A stretch of 64,000 bases of DNA, from contig NW_025408685.1 of NCBI RefSeq assembly GCF_020360975.1, positions 1,014,980 to 1,078,979 of the forward strand, written 5' to 3'. Origin of the DNA: Hirsutella rhossiliensis. Taxonomy: Eukaryota > Ascomycota > Sordariomycetes > Hypocreales > Ophiocordycipitaceae. The number at the start of each line of letters is the position of its first letter. The first letter of the stretch is position 1. Made by a program: the position numbers and the translations under genes. The notes under the pieces were generated by a model. That model searched no databases and was not told the origin of the DNA. It saw only the letters and a program-made list of their open reading frames with translations. Shown here piece after piece: positions 39,516 through 51,267 of the stretch.

Positions 39516-42500
39516 TCACATATCGCTCGCATTTTCCCCTTTTCTGTCGCTTAGGCATTTCCCTCGCCGCTTCCCAATCTCGTTTCCTTTTCGGACGATG
39601 ATCGGCCGAGCCAAAGCAGGCATCAAGCCTTTGCGCCTGGTTGAGCCAGTCAATAGTAAAGGGAGCCGCTTATGTGATTGTCCCCACATGCCCCTCCTCA
39701 ACATAATCTTAAAGGAACCCGCCGCCCAGACACGAAACCTGATCTCTTGACGGAAATAGGCTCCTCGGTCAGTTAGATCGCGGCCCTGAGAACTGACGGC
39801 GAGGACCGCACCCGCAATTTTGAAAGTTGCTGAAGCGCGATCAAGTTGATCCAGAAAGGTGTTGAATGCTGGCGTTCCGGGGGCAGGCGACAATGCAGAT
39901 GACCCACGCATTCGTAGAACCCGTTCAGCAGCCGAGGCATATAGTCTAGCTCAAAGAAAAACAGCTCTGCACGAATGCAAAGGACAGCCTCGTTAGCTCT
40001 GGCGACTTGCGGATAGATTCCTTCGCGCTTCGTCCAAGTTCCTCTAGCCCTGTGACGTTGTCCAATCTCGGCCCGCGACCTTCGAACTCAAGATTAAATC
40101 GAAATAGCTCTCCCTCATGATCCATATTTCGATGGCCAAGAAGCTCGCTTTGCTTCACAAATGCTCGGAAGAGTCTGGCGAAGCAGGAATCCTCCATCAA
40201 ACGGCGAGATAGGACTTGAGGCCCCCTGTTGAGAACGAAGTCGAGCAATGAGCGCCGCGTAGTAGATGGTTGTGACTCCTTCGGCCTTGCAGAACCAGTC
40301 GAGAGGGAAACCACTATGCTGGTCCGAGAATCAGGGAACAATCTTTTAGATTCTTCGTAAGCCATAGACGTGGGGTTGTTGTATGCCAACCCTCCATCTT
40401 GGACATTGCCAAAGCCTTCTATGAGCTGGGGCGAAAAATAGCTGGACCAATCAGCAGCAGAACATGGCTTCGCTGGAACTACTTACAAGGGAGCGGCTGT
40501 GCTGCCTCGAAGACTACTCAAAATGTTAGCATTCATCGTGCGGTAGAGGATGGCATTGTTTGTTACAATTTCAAAGAGGAACGCCGCTGATACCGGCTGC
40601 CGGCTGAATATTCCGATACCCTATAGGCGATGAGATCAGCGCCAAGCGCGGATCGATCCGCGGCGCCGTACACTAGGAACGAACGTACCGGCCCTTTCAT
40701 CACTGTTCCCAACACCGTTATAGTTGGTAACGATATATGTACTGGCATCGCCAGTTGCTGTTACTGGCATGCCAACAAACTGTCCCATCTCCGTTGCTGC
40801 TGATTGATCTAAAATGCCGCGCTTCGTGCCGAAAAGCTGTTGCAATGCTTTCTCTAGTCCTCGAGCAGGATACCTGCAGTCATATGCTAGGGATAGCAGA
40901 ATCTGCCAAAAGACACGAATAGGAGGAAGCCATGCTAGAGGAAGTTGAGACACACTCCGAGGCCTGAAGGCTAACTTCGCTATCGCTTCAGAAGAAGCTA
41001 TGCAATCTTCTATTGGCCAACCGTTGATGAAAAGTCCGCAAACGCTGATGGCCCCTGGTTTGATAAGCTTCTGTTGCGCGAGCGGTAGAACGGCAGTACT
41101 GTACCTGAGCTAGTTCCGTAGGCAACCTCGAAGTGGTTTTGGACGGGTATGGCAGCCTGACGGAGTTATGTATTTCCTGGAGGAAGGTTAAAGGTATGCG
41201 CGCACGAGTCCCTCCCCCATCTATGCTCAGAACACGGACTGATGCTGTGTCTGGTTTGATCGTTATTCGAAAACCTAAGCTGTCCATCCCACACAAGAGA
41301 CAAGAGTAAAGGTATAGCTTGCTGTCATCTTTATGGCCAAAGACCTTCAGGCAATTCAGGCACACGAGGTGACCACAAGGTAGCTTGTACATCGGACGCC
41401 GAAAGAGACAGCTGAAACATGTATCTTCGGAATAAAACCGTATCCAGTCTTGTCGAAACCGCGCCAGTTGCTCGCGATGGAAAGTTGCAGCAGGCTTGCC
41501 ATAAGACAGGTACGATTCAAATTGAGAGAGTAGCTCTTTTCCACAAAAGTGGCGAACGAAGAAAGTAAAATCCGATGGAAAGGAATTTTATGAGCAAGAA
41601 CAGCCTCCTGCATACACTGATGCATGTTTGCCTGTACAATGCGGCAAAGATCAATTGTGGCTTAAAGGCTAGGGTATCGCTTAGCTCAGGCGCAAACCGT
41701 GAAACAGCCTTGGGAGCGACATAATAAAGGCTTACCATGCATTCGCGGTACATACTGATCCAGTATGAAGCTGGAGGCCAGGACCGGTATGGCGAAATTC
41801 TTCAGATTCTCTAGAGAATCAAATCTCCTGAGGAAGTCTTTCAAATAGGTCGATAGTTTCTCGGGCACCGTGTTATTTGAGCGAGAGCTTCTTACGAAGT
41901 CGAATGGCTCTAGTTGACTTAATTGCTGTTTGGCGGCGCAGTGCACAAGGCGTGCGAGGTGCGTCGCAGAGAACAACATGTGATTGCAACCACGCGATTT
42001 CTGCATGTCAATGACAGAGCTATATAGCTCGTTCTTGAATTGATCCCAGCTAGTATGATGATAGGTTCGGCTTCTTCTTAGCCTTACCCATGTAGAAAGA
42101 CCTACGAGGCGGATTTTCTTGCAACGGTTGTAGGGATCCATGGAGTTTTGAGACCGCAAAAGATCTTGGAACTCGGTATACTCGTGTACACCTAGTTCCT
42201 TCTCTGTAACCAGAAGGATATGGGGTAGAATATAAGGCGTAGAGGGCTGTCCTTTGTCGATCCAACGCGAGATCTGCTGAACTGCATCTGCGATGCCGCC
42301 AAGATCGTCGGTGAATAGACATACGACGTCTGAGAAAGGAAACAGTATGCGATAATGGACGCCAGCAGCCAGGCAAGCATATTTCAGAGAACCATTCTCG
42401 TCGTTCATCGGTAAGCTGTATTCGATGGTCTCATGACATCGTTGAGGCTGGCCAGAGCTTTGGAGTCGATTGTGGGACGGAATGTCCGTCTCCGCTAGCA

Positions 42501-42766
42501 GCAAGGGTCTTGGATTCCGCTTGCACGCTGTCGACAAGAAAGGTGAACTTCCCGTGGCCACGGTGTCCGCTCCTCCCAAGTGTCTAACCCCAATTGCTTC
42601 AGCGCCCTGGCCTTAGCTCGGTTGCCTACCAGGAGGATAAGACTCGGTGTCTCAACATCAGGTCGCGCAGCGATTCGATGAGACAATCAGGTCGGTTCGT
42701 GGCTTGAAGCTTCACTTCGCCCTCTTTCCGCACGAGTCGTAACCAGGAGCTGTGCTTGCAGGACAT
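39516..42766 (-). pseudogene. Large patatin-type phospholipase protein with zinc-cluster N-part, frameshifted
   Basis: The likely start is ATG 42766 (MSCKHSSWLRLVRKEGEVKL). The N-part (41686-42690) holds ETPSLILLVGNRAKARAL and FSDVVCLFTDDLGGIADAV, seen in large patatin proteins of filamentous ascomycetes. A RING- or zinc-cluster-like motif follows (CGHLVCLNCLKVFG...CLLCGM, about 41290-41380). The patatin domain shows LSIDGGGTRARIPL (about 41215), the nucleophile elbow YGTSSGT (about 41110, in another frame) and the catalytic Asp in QDGGLAYNNP (about 40400). Another part is LEKALQQLFG (40860). Patatins hydrolyse acyl esters; related fungal proteins form NLR-like immune or allorecognition receptors, which is inference here. 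At least three frameshifts; introns may explain some. The 39516-39911 end is less certain. Confidence 0.72.
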
Positions 42767-43470
42767 ATTCTGCAACGATTTACTAGATTTGTGAACTGAG
42801 GCTAAGCGTTCTTTTATATGACGAACAAAAAGCGAACACTCCGCTCCAATTCATGCTGCAGCCATTTCCCGCCACGATACAGTGAAGCAAAGCGTCCTCT
42901 CGCGGTATAAACACGAACGGTGTAGCCCGCTATGTAGCTGGTGGCGGGTCGTATTATCTCGTGCCCTGCCGTCGAGATCGAATTCGTCAAAATGCTGTCT
43001 CGACTGGAGCTTCTCTTTATTTGTAAGAACTGCCAAAGGCTCGAGTTCGGACCTGCAAAACTCGAATCGGACTCCCGGGCTTTTATACTGCTATTTTCGA
43101 GCTCGGTGTGGACGCCAGAGCCTGGTCATCGATGATCTGTGCTCACATTGCCGGCCGAGTCCAAAAAAAGGACCAATAGTCACTTACGAACATCACCACT
43201 TTCATCACGACTCTTGCGCCCATTCGCCACCCAACTACTGTGCTGAGCTTCCGTCAGCTCCGTGATTCAGCCACCAGAGATGCAAGCAGCGCTTACTGGC
43301 TACGAGAATGCACAGGAAGCTTGATCATGGCTTTGGACTGTTGGATCTGCCCCGTAATTTCTAGCTCAACATATGCCGGGTCACCAGACGGTTAGAGGTC
43401 AACAACGTCTACGCGATGATCAAGTACTCGGAGGTTGCCTGTTTCTTAGTAGGGTAGAGACTTTCAAAAA
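42767..43470. other. Gap with no recognised gene
   Basis: ORFs on both strands (42851-43036 minus, 42882-43265 plus) overlap each other and have no family features. Confidence 0.4.
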
Positions 43471-44040
43471 CTAGAACAGAAATAGGCCAAGGTCAATCGC
43501 GAGGGCCACCATTTGCCCCCTTCCCTCTGCAGTACCTCGTCCTGGAGATGGTCTGGCAAGGGTGGCCTTGATTGAGGTGTTTGCCGCTTCTACCTGGCAG
43601 GAAGTTGTGCCGATAACGTTCGTCCACTCTGGTAGCTGGTTCTGCACATGAATGCTTTCAAGCGTATCCAGCTCGTCTTGAATTAACATGGAAGGTGACA
43701 GGAAAGACTTGGGGACTGCCGTCATCCAGTCTTTGGATGACGATGGAAAACTGTCATCTTGAGCCTCAGTCGTAGACGCTGAATCGTTATTCCCAACCAT
43801 TTGCCAGCCATTGCCATCGCCACGCTGGCTACTTGATTCCGCGTCGTGAGGCATATCGTCATGGATCTGGTCGATCCCTTCAGAGGAGTTCTCGTCCGTG
43901 TTGAAACCATCGGCTTCGGGCTCGACTGGAGCCTGGATAGCGTTATCTACAGAGTCGGGCGTCAAACTGTCCCTGTCATCCAGCGAAGCCGAGTCCTCGC
44001 TGGCCTGGAACTGCACAGGCATTAGAGGCCAACCTCCCAT
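43471..44040 (-). CDS. Hypothetical acidic low-complexity protein, 189 aa
   Basis: Start ATG 44040 (MGGWPLMPVQF). Residues 10-100 are rich in Asp, Glu and Ser (EPEADGFNTDENSSEGIDQ), likely disordered. The rest includes SFLSPSMLIQDELDTLESI, possibly amphipathic, and ends in a hydrophobic VALAIDLGLFLF. No family is recognised. The acidic low-complexity composition could suit a regulatory protein, but this is only composition. It may be the C-terminal exon of a longer gene. Confidence 0.4.
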   Translation of the reverse strand: MGGWPLMPVQFQASEDSASLDDRDSLTPDSVDNAIQAPVEPEADGFNTDENSSEGIDQIHDDMPHDAESSSQRGDGNGWQMVGNNDSASTTEAQDDSFPSSSKDWMTAVPKSFLSPSMLIQDELDTLESIHVQNQLPEWTNVIGTTSCQVEAANTSIKATLARPSPGRGTAEGRGQMVALAIDLGLFLF

Positions 44041-44272
44041 TTCACTCCAGCTCGACGATAAGCCGAAGAAACCGCAACTCGAATCGCAGATGTTAACCTA
44101 CAACTCGGTTCAAATCAGTTCCAGGCCTCGGGGCACATGGCTTTTACCATCCACTTATGATGAGTTGGCTCCCAGTAGAAAGCCCCGCGATAATGTCCGC
44201 CTTTCGCCCGACGTCGTAGCCCTTGTTTAACAGACTGGGCCTCTCTTGCGAGCTGCCTCTTTCTGTTTTCTG

Positions 44273-44608
44273 TTATGTCTTTTGCGAGCCATTTCTTTTA
44301 ATCGCGTGAACTTTGAGCTGTTCCAGTGAGATTCTTGTGATGCAGCCTGATATGGGCGCAATCGGCTTCCTAGAATTCAGGTCATCCTCTTTGCCGAGGA
44401 AAAGGAGATGTGAATCTTCGAGAGGTAGTAAGGTGGTGCAGCAACCTTCACGGCTCGTCGCGTGGGGGCGGTGGGAGAGCAAAACATCAAAGCATTTAGA
44501 GACAATCAATTTAATGCTCGCTTTTGCCGCATTTCCTAGCCAACATGAGTGTCCTCGTCGCATTTGACCATCAAGCGGGACCAAAATAGGCTGCGTCACA
44601 CCATCCAC
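44273..44608 (-). CDS. Hypothetical protein, 111 aa, weak
   Basis: An open minus-strand frame with SCWLGNAAKASIKLIVSKCF and LPLEDSHLLFLGKEDDLNS. It has no recognised domain and overlaps a plus-strand ORF of similar length. Coding status is uncertain. Confidence 0.25.
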   Translation of the reverse strand: MDGVTQPILVPLDGQMRRGHSCWLGNAAKASIKLIVSKCFDVLLSHRPHATSREGCCTTLLPLEDSHLLFLGKEDDLNSRKPIAPISGCITRISLEQLKVHAIKRNGSQKT

Positions 44609-45419
44609 ACCATCACACCTGGCAAGCTAGCGCGCTCAGTCCTCTTCACACCACCTTACCCAGGCATGATGCACCATCTAGCAAGGATTCTGAGGCATCG
44701 CTTCGCAAGCCACCACACCCGTCCCAAACCCTTTCCTCCTTCACACCCTCTGCCGAAGATGGCTGCCACACTCGAACGATCGAGGTTATGTCGACAAACA
44801 AGACAGTGGGAGCGCATTCTGGCTCATGCGTGGCTGGGCGTGCTTCGGCAGCTTCAAGTGGTGTGAAGCATGAGCGCGGATTGATGCGTATGGCGGCTTG
44901 CGGAGCACAGCCTGCCCTTGTCAGTACGTACCGCTCCTCTTGCCGGCATAGTGCGAGAGCAGTCAGGAGCATGTTTTGGCCGCTCTGGGTGGCACGTAGG
45001 AGAATCGCATTTTTTCGAGCGGGTGAGCGGTTACAGAGCTTTCTTGTCCAAATGTCTAATTGCGCCTACACGAGCATCAGGCTTTCGACAATGCAGCAAA
45101 TCCAAGACTGAGCTTCTTGGTGGCGAATAGTTCTTCTATTTTCACACTCTTCAGTACAAAAACAAAGGACGAGCAGATCGCGTGCCCTCGTTAAGCAGTA
45201 TCAAAATCTATGGCCCTCACTTTTGGCCTTTTCTTGCTCTCTGACGAGCATCAAGCCCTCGACAGTGCAGCAAATTCAAGACTGAACTTTTTGGTGGCGA
45301 CTTCACCACATTACAATAACTAGACCGGGCAGTAGAAATGTTTGTTCACAAGACATAACTATCGGTATTGTAGCGCGATGGCCCTTGGGTCTCACCAGGA
45401 GGATTTGAAGAATCTAGAG
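44609..45419. other. Gap left of the LINE, with a direct repeat
   Basis: Only overlapping small ORFs. A duplicated 55-60 bp block is listed separately. The right end carries the LINE target site TTTGAAGAATCTAGAG (45404-45419). Confidence 0.45.
45063..45303 (+). repeat. Direct repeat, two units about 177 bp apart
   Basis: GAGCATCAGGCTTTCGACAA at 45072 and GAGCATCAAGCCCTCGACAG at 45246 both continue through TGCAGCAAAT(C/T)CAAGACTGA to TGGTGGCGA. The units differ at about 10 of 57 bases, mostly transitions. Confidence 0.7.
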
Positions 45420-45430
45420 TAGTAGTAACT

Positions 45431-45502
<72 letters not shown>
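45420..45502. repeat. (TAG)n microsatellite, 3' tail of the LINE
   Basis: About 25 TAG units, broken once by TAACTTAG near the target site. On the LINE's minus strand this is (CTA)n at the 3' end, directly against the target duplication, as expected for a LINE tail made of simple repeats. Confidence 0.9.
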
Positions 45503-45503
<1 letters not shown>

Positions 45504-45860
45504 TTATTACACTAGCTAGCCTACAGGCTCTAGAGCGTCTACTCGTTACCTATATAGGAAAAACCCGGTGGCCCAGGAGGAAAACCTATATACAACCTTC
45601 TCATCTGCCTCGGCCCGCGGGCCGCCGTCGTCGCGATGTTGAGCATGATGGGTCGCAGCCGCCAGCCTGGTGCAGGTGGGGGACCTCCGTCCCAACTGAG
45701 CCGGGGCGTCAGGTCCCGTAGGCGCGTTATACCCGAATAGCCGTCAACGCGCGCGCAGCGCGACGGAGAACTCTATCCCGCTTATACCTCCTTTCTCAGG
45801 AATTTCTTGCTGGTGTTCGGTCGGTCGTCCACGGTCCGCCAAGCTCCCGAGTGAGCCGTA

Positions 45861-48800
45861 CTAGGGGCCAGGGGAGGCGCGATTGACACCATTGTGGGGT
45901 CGAGACCCCGGCAGTGCGTGCAGGCCCTTCGCGGCTGTTTGGGATTGGGAGCCGACAAGAGTAAAGACCTTCACGCTACCTTGTTCTCTTTCTACTCCGT
46001 CCGCTCGTGATCGTGTCGTTGTCGCGGCGCTGGCGGTCCAGCTTCTTGCGAGATCTGCTGCTACCTTGTAGTGGGGTATCGGCCGAAAGTTGAGAAACCA
46101 TCGGACGAGGGATGGGGCTGTATCGGGTCGCACAAGAAGCGCGCGGAGGTCGGCGTCAGTGCGGAGGGCGCCTGGGAGGAGCCTGCGGTTGTCAGCTTGT
46201 AGGGGGCAGCGGAGGAAGACGTGAAACACTGTTTCCTCCCGCCACCGCACCGGCAGAGGGGGGTCGTCGCGCTGGGAACGTTCTTGTGATAGAGAAAGCT
46301 GTTAAGACTTATCTTCCCCGTGCGGAGCTGGATAAGCGTGGAGCTCTCTCTCGTGCTTGTAGAGGTCGGCGTGGGCCTTCAGCCTTCTCCCGGGCTTCGG
46401 AGGGGGCGGTTCCGTGTCTGATGGTTGGAGGGCGCGACGAGGATGGCGTGCCTTCGCGTCTCGCAGTTCTCTTTCCCACCCTCTCGTCCATTCACGCCAT
46501 AGAGCTTCACGAGGCTCCGTCGAGCCTGTGCACCAGCGCTGTCGCCACTCCTCGCGGTCATTTCTGGGTTTGCGCCATGGACCCTTACGCTTTCGAAGCA
46601 CGCTGCTGACTTTTGCGCAGGCCAGGCGCAGCCGCACCGCCATCCCCGAGGTCTCGAGTCGACTCTGAAATCTGGCTAGTCGTTCGTTGAGGTAGAGGTC
46701 AAGCGGAGGGATTTCGGTCTCTGTTTCTAGGGTGCGGGTTGGTGTGGCTTTATACGCGCCGGCAACGGTTCGAAGGCACATCGTTTGTAGGCCGCAGAGC
46801 ACCCGGGCCACTTCCCTTGGGCGTCCGTTCGGTGGCGTAGGCGTATGGAAGGCTGGGCCTCCGTAGACGATGGCGCTGCGGATAACCTTGGTGTAGATCT
46901 CCCGTGCGCGCGAGAGTCGACATCCCCACGCAGACGCAGCGAGCGCGGTAAGTGCAACCCGTTGGCGCTGAAACTCGGTCTGGATTTGCTTAAGGTGGGG
47001 ACCCCATTGGAGCTTGCGGTGAAGCCAAACTCCGAGGAAGCGGGAGGACTCTGACGGCGCTATCGTGGTGTTGCCGAGGCGAACGCATGTCTCGGGCGGG
47101 GCGTGGGCGCGTGTGAAATGCATCAATTCGCTTTTCGCCGGTCCGAACGCTGCCCTACAGCGCGCGCCCAGCCTTCGCATGCAGTCCATGCTCCTTCGAG
47201 CCTTTCAGCGGTTTCGTCTGTGGTTCTGCCGAAGGCAATTATGTTCGAGTCATCCGCGAAGCCGACTAGTATGGTTCCCGCCGTTGCTTCGAGCGTCGTA
47301 AAGGGGGGCGATATAGAAGAGGAAGAGGATCGGGGAAAGCGGGGATCCTTGGGGGACGCCTGCGTGTATGCTGAGGGGTCCGACGCGTCGCCGTCGAAGA
47401 GTAGGCGAGCTGTTCTGTTGCTTACGAAACTCCGGATCCAGGCTAGGAGCCATTCCGGGATACCTCTCCCTTTTAAAGCCTGGAGGAGGCAGGTGTGGTC
47501 TACCCTGTCAAAAGCACCCTTGAGATCGAGTTGAAGAAAGGACGCGACACCGCCTCGATCCCACGCCTTGCGCGCCAGTTCTGCGACAATATGGACTGCT
47601 GCTTCCGTAGAACGTCTAGGCCGATTGCCCATCTGTCCCTCGAGGAGCAGTAGATGCGTCTCCGCAGTATCGGCGAGCCGCCGTGCGATCGTCGCCTCTA
47701 TAATCTTGCCCACCGTGCTGAGGAGGGAGATTGGGCGCCAGCTGCCTGCTAGGTTAAGTTGAGTCTGGGTCTTGTTGGGTTTGGGGATAACCACCACGTC
47801 TGCGCGGCGAAAGCGCTCTGGGAAATACCCGAGGGCGCAGCTAGAGTTTAGCAATGTAAGGATAGAGATAGCGACTGTTTTACCGCAGGCTTTTATTAAC
47901 CCCAGGGGCAGACCATCTTCCCCCGCCGCCTTCCATGGTGCCGTCCGTTTGATGACCTGCTCGACCTCCTCGAGGGAGAAGTGGTTGCTGATCGTAACCG
48001 GCTCGCGGGCGGGGCCCCCGGTAGCGTCGGGATGGGCGGCCGAGGGTGTCGGGAAGAATCTTTCGGCCAACACTCTGGTTTTGTCGGCGCGCGTGCGAGC
48101 TGGGGTCGGGTCGCCTTCTACTCGTGAGAGGTCGGGGAGGCGTAATGGTGCAGGCGGTTGGGTGCTTCTAAGTCTGGCCCATCGCTCCAAGACCCAGATG
48201 CCTTTCGTCTTTGAGGCGTCGTGGAGATGTCTCCTCCATGCGCTCCGGCACGCCTCGTGTACGGCTCGATCCTGTGCCGCTACGGCGTCGCGTCGCGCTT
48301 CCCATTGGGCCGGGTTCCTGGTCCTTAAGTAGAGCCTCTCGGCCTGCTTAGCCGCCCGGGTGGCGTTTTCAACGTCGCGGGTCCACCACTCTTCCCTGCC
48401 TCCATCAGCTCGACCGCGGACCTTGGGCGCAGCGCGATAGGCGATTTCTGTCAGTTGGTTGACCAGCCAGTCGGCATAATCGTCAATTTCTTTAGGGGAT
48501 TGCGGTGTCGAAGGGGCAATCGAGGGCCTGAAACGCGTCGTCGCCTCCGCGCGGGCGCGTTTGGGTTCAAGTAGGCGCCAGTTTATTGGAAGTCCTCGGA
48601 GCCGTAAGCGGGCGGAGGCGGTCCAACGTCGAGTTGTAGGAGTTGCGGGATGTGGTCTGAGCCTGTGATATCTGCTCTGCCGAGGTACGTCGCTGAGAGG
48701 TCCCGCGAGACCCAGGCGAGGTCTATCGTGCTGTCACGCTTACCCGGTCCACCAAGACGAGTGATTTCGCCCTCGGGCGTAGCGAGCGCAAGGTTCCATC

Positions 48801-49261
48801 GGCTCGCCAGCTCTAGTATGTCGTCGCAGTTGTTCGACGTTCGGTTATGGATATCCCAGAGCGGGTGATGGATGTTGAAGTCTCCGACGAAGGCGGCTCT
48901 ACAGCACGGCGTGCACGATGCGAGAGCGGGTAGCGGGCTCTGATTAGGCTCCCTAGCATAGATCGGGGAGTAGACGGAGAAGATTGTGGTGTTGGACTTA
49001 GTGAAGGTGACGCTGCACCAATCGACGCCTCCATCGCTGGTCCACGACCCGGTGTCGTGCCGTTTGTGGACATAGAGCGCGCGCGCCGCCAGTAAAGACA
49101 AGACGGTAGCTGCTCCTGCTCGGGCATATAGGATGGCCAGTCTTAGCCTTCTTAGCCGGCTCTTGGATTGCAATGACGTCGGCGGCGTGCGGGGCTCGGA
49201 GCGCAAGCTTCGTGAGAGTGGGTTGCCGGTTCGTATTCCAATACATCACTGTAATTAACAT
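45861..49261 (-). pseudogene. LINE ORF2: AP-type endonuclease, RT, C-terminal zinc knuckle
   Basis: Start ATG 49261 overlaps the ORF1 stop by 7 nt. The endonuclease has IAIQEPAK (Glu), FVGDFNIHHPLWD, STIDLAWVSRDL and GSDHIPQLL. After a gap with a shift, the RT has VVVIPKPNK and SWRPISLLSTVGK, the first Asp in LQLDLKGAFDRV, GVPQGSPLSPILF in another frame, and the catalytic VGFADDSNII. The thumb contains FLGVWLHRKLQWGPH. The end has a C-C-H-C knuckle ending ETVFHVFLRCPLQ. I see no RNase H between thumb and knuckle, unlike the LINE at 1-1850. Frame changes lie near 49140, 48200, 47340 and 46290. Confidence 0.85.
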
Positions 49262-50579
49262 TCAGCATTATCCATAGGGACGTCGGCGACACTCTCTTGA
49301 GACACTCTTATCGTATCAGCGGCCCGCTGGCTAACCGTAGAAGCCGCGAGTGCCGATTGGCCCCGCACGCGTGCGGTCTTGGTCGAGGGGTGGCCCGGTC
49401 CGGCTGAGGCTGGTCGAGGTCGTTTGGGGTGTGGCGGCAGTAGCGAGTCGTCAGCTGGTTTGTCGAGCTCGGGTGGCCAAGGACGCGGCGTCGGGTCGCG
49501 GTCGCGGCTTTCGAACCGCCTCGCTCTAAAGGCGTAGGCCTTACGCGCTCTGTCCCAGTGCTCTTTAGTCTTATTGCAGCGGCGGTCCCACGCTGTGCGC
49601 CGCCGCAAAGGGGACACTTATGGGAAATTGGCCTAGGGCGGCCGGGCACTCGTTGTCTGGGTGCGGGTCAGTGCCGCACCGTCCACTTCGCAAATCTTGT
49701 TCGCCGCATTTACCCCGTCTACTGTGAGTATGAGGGTCGTCTTCGTCGCTCCGGCGCCCTTTGCTCTACGCGCTCTAAGGCGGATGACTTCGACCTTATT
49801 CTCCGCCGCAATCGCCTTCGTCGCGGTCTTGTTATCTCGATCTTGTAGTGCCTTGATAGGAACTCCTTTAAAAATCAGCGTGTAGCCGCCCTGAGAGCGT
49901 CGCTTGCGGTCCGAAGGCGTCTCGTAGCCAGTCCGTCTTCATGCGATACTGTCTAGCGTCTTTCTCGAAGGTAATGACTGTGTCTCCGCTTCGAAGCACT
50001 CGGGCCGCGATCGCAACGGTAGCGCCGAAAGCGCGATTGACAGCCTGAGCTATCTCCGGGGCGACGTTGTTTGAGATCTTGGGTGATGCGCTGCCGCGGA
50101 CTACCAATTCCTGTCGAAGCGAGCAGGACCGGTTTCTCCGCGGGGCGGGGTTGGCGGGCAGTCTGCGCGCCGGCTGCGATCTCCGCCCAAGTCTTCTTCA
50201 TGGTCTTGCCTCCCATAGCTGCTTCGACTGCTTCCTGACTGTCGCCGAGAGTTCTGTTTTCGTTGTGGTGAGTTTACGAAGTTTGGCCACGTGGCGCGTG
50301 CGCCTCGCGGTCGGCGCGTAAAAGCTTTTGGATGGCCTCCCAGACGCCTTGGAAGGTCTCCCCGTGCACCAGGCTGGCGATATGTCGGTGGGCTTCTCGT
50401 ACGTGTTCCTCGAGCTGGTCTCGGTCCGCAGGAGGGTCAGGATTAGTGCGCGATGCCGTTGTGAAAGCTCCTTGGCCGGCATTGGGGTGGTGCATGCTCT
50501 GCGCCAACCCTTTCTTGCCGCCGTCGATCACCATCGGCACCTCGTCCAACCCTCCGACGCTCTGAGCGCGGCGCGCCAT
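49255..50579 (-). pseudogene. LINE ORF1 (gag-like) with zinc knuckles
   Basis: Start ATG 50579 (MARRAQSVGGLDEVP). A helical part (QLEEHVREAHRHIASLVHGE; VWEAIQKLLRADREA) is followed by a WAEIAAGA segment, a domain with NNVAPEIAQAVNRAFGATV, and near 49590-49700 Cys/His knuckles (DPHPDNECPAAL; HKCPLCGGA). The C-terminal tail is basic and Pro rich and ends DNAEC. ORF1 proteins bind the LINE RNA. The frame changes at least four times. Confidence 0.72.
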
Positions 50580-50796
50580 CGCGTCGAGGGCGAATCGAGG
50601 GTGTAGATTCCGATGGAAGTGTCAAAAATGATTTTAGGGTGTGCGTTGGCCCTCAAGCGTCCAAGTTCTAAGTCATTTTTGAAGAATCTAGAGAGGGGAG
50701 CAAAGTGGAGTTCACCACCCAAGGCTTCCCCGGACTGTCTCCATACCCTTCCTCTTTCGCTCCCGTGACGCCATCAGACCCCGCATTAAACATGCC

Positions 50797-51267
50797 TCAG
50801 CGGTCTATGTCTTCCATCATTGGCCCTTCCATACGTGAGCTGGTGGCTTTCTCTGCCTCCCATTGAGAGTTGGCTTGATCAATCATGCTGTTTGCTTCAC
50901 GCAAAACAGATTTCATCCCATTGACGTGGAAGTGCATTACTGGCATCAATCGATGCAGGGTATCTGTAAGGGCCCTGAAGTAGGCGATCTCTTGATGCAT
51001 GCCTCCGATTTCTCGACTCAGCTCCACGATACGGTCCTCCATGGAGATAGGGGCTTTCTTCGCCTGGATTTCTTCTTTCTCCCTCTCGCACGCAGTTGAT
51101 AGTCCGCCTGCACTTTTCACTTGGATATCTACCAGACTGGGTGACGGTGGGCGACAGCCTCGAGACGCCTGAGAGTCCCGGGAAGCCCGCGATTGTCGAA
51201 ACTTGAATTTGCTCCAATGCATGGAAAATACTAATATCGTACTGTTGTAGTACAGCAACCTTGCCAA
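50797..51267 (-). CDS. Hypothetical coiled-coil protein, 156 aa
   Basis: The start is uncertain: ATG 51267 (MARLLYYN) or ATG 51219 (MHWSKFKFRQSR). After a Ser/Arg-rich part the protein has two helical segments, ACEREKEEIQAKKAPISMED to VELSREIGGMHQEIAYFRAL and HVNGMKSVLREANSMIDQAN, likely to form coiled coils. No family is recognised. The LINE lies 100 bp beyond its stop, so the 3' UTR may be altered. Confidence 0.42.
   Translation of the reverse strand: MARLLYYNSTILVFSMHWSKFKFRQSRASRDSQASRGCRPPSPSLVDIQVKSAGGLSTACEREKEEIQAKKAPISMEDRIVELSREIGGMHQEIAYFRALTDTLHRLMPVMHFHVNGMKSVLREANSMIDQANSQWEAEKATSSRMEGPMMEDIDR

Larger units (their letters stand above)
45420..50677 (-). mobile_element. LINE (non-LTR) retrotransposon, 5.26 kb, TSD 16 bp
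   Basis: TTTGAAGAATCTAGAG occurs at 45404-45419 and again at 50678-50693, exactly bounding the element. Order on the minus strand: short 5' UTR, ORF1 (gag-like with zinc knuckles), ORF2 (endonuclease, RT, C-terminal knuckle), GC-rich 3' UTR and (CTA)n tail. The presence of both ORFs suggests a full-length or near full-length copy. Several frameshifts make it inactive as it stands. It inserted just downstream of the gene at 50797-51267. Confidence 0.93.

Noticed and set aside
41356..41753. Separate small genes on the minus strand between the patatin blocks
   Set aside because: They are in other frames of the same patatin-type gene and carry parts of it or nothing recognisable.
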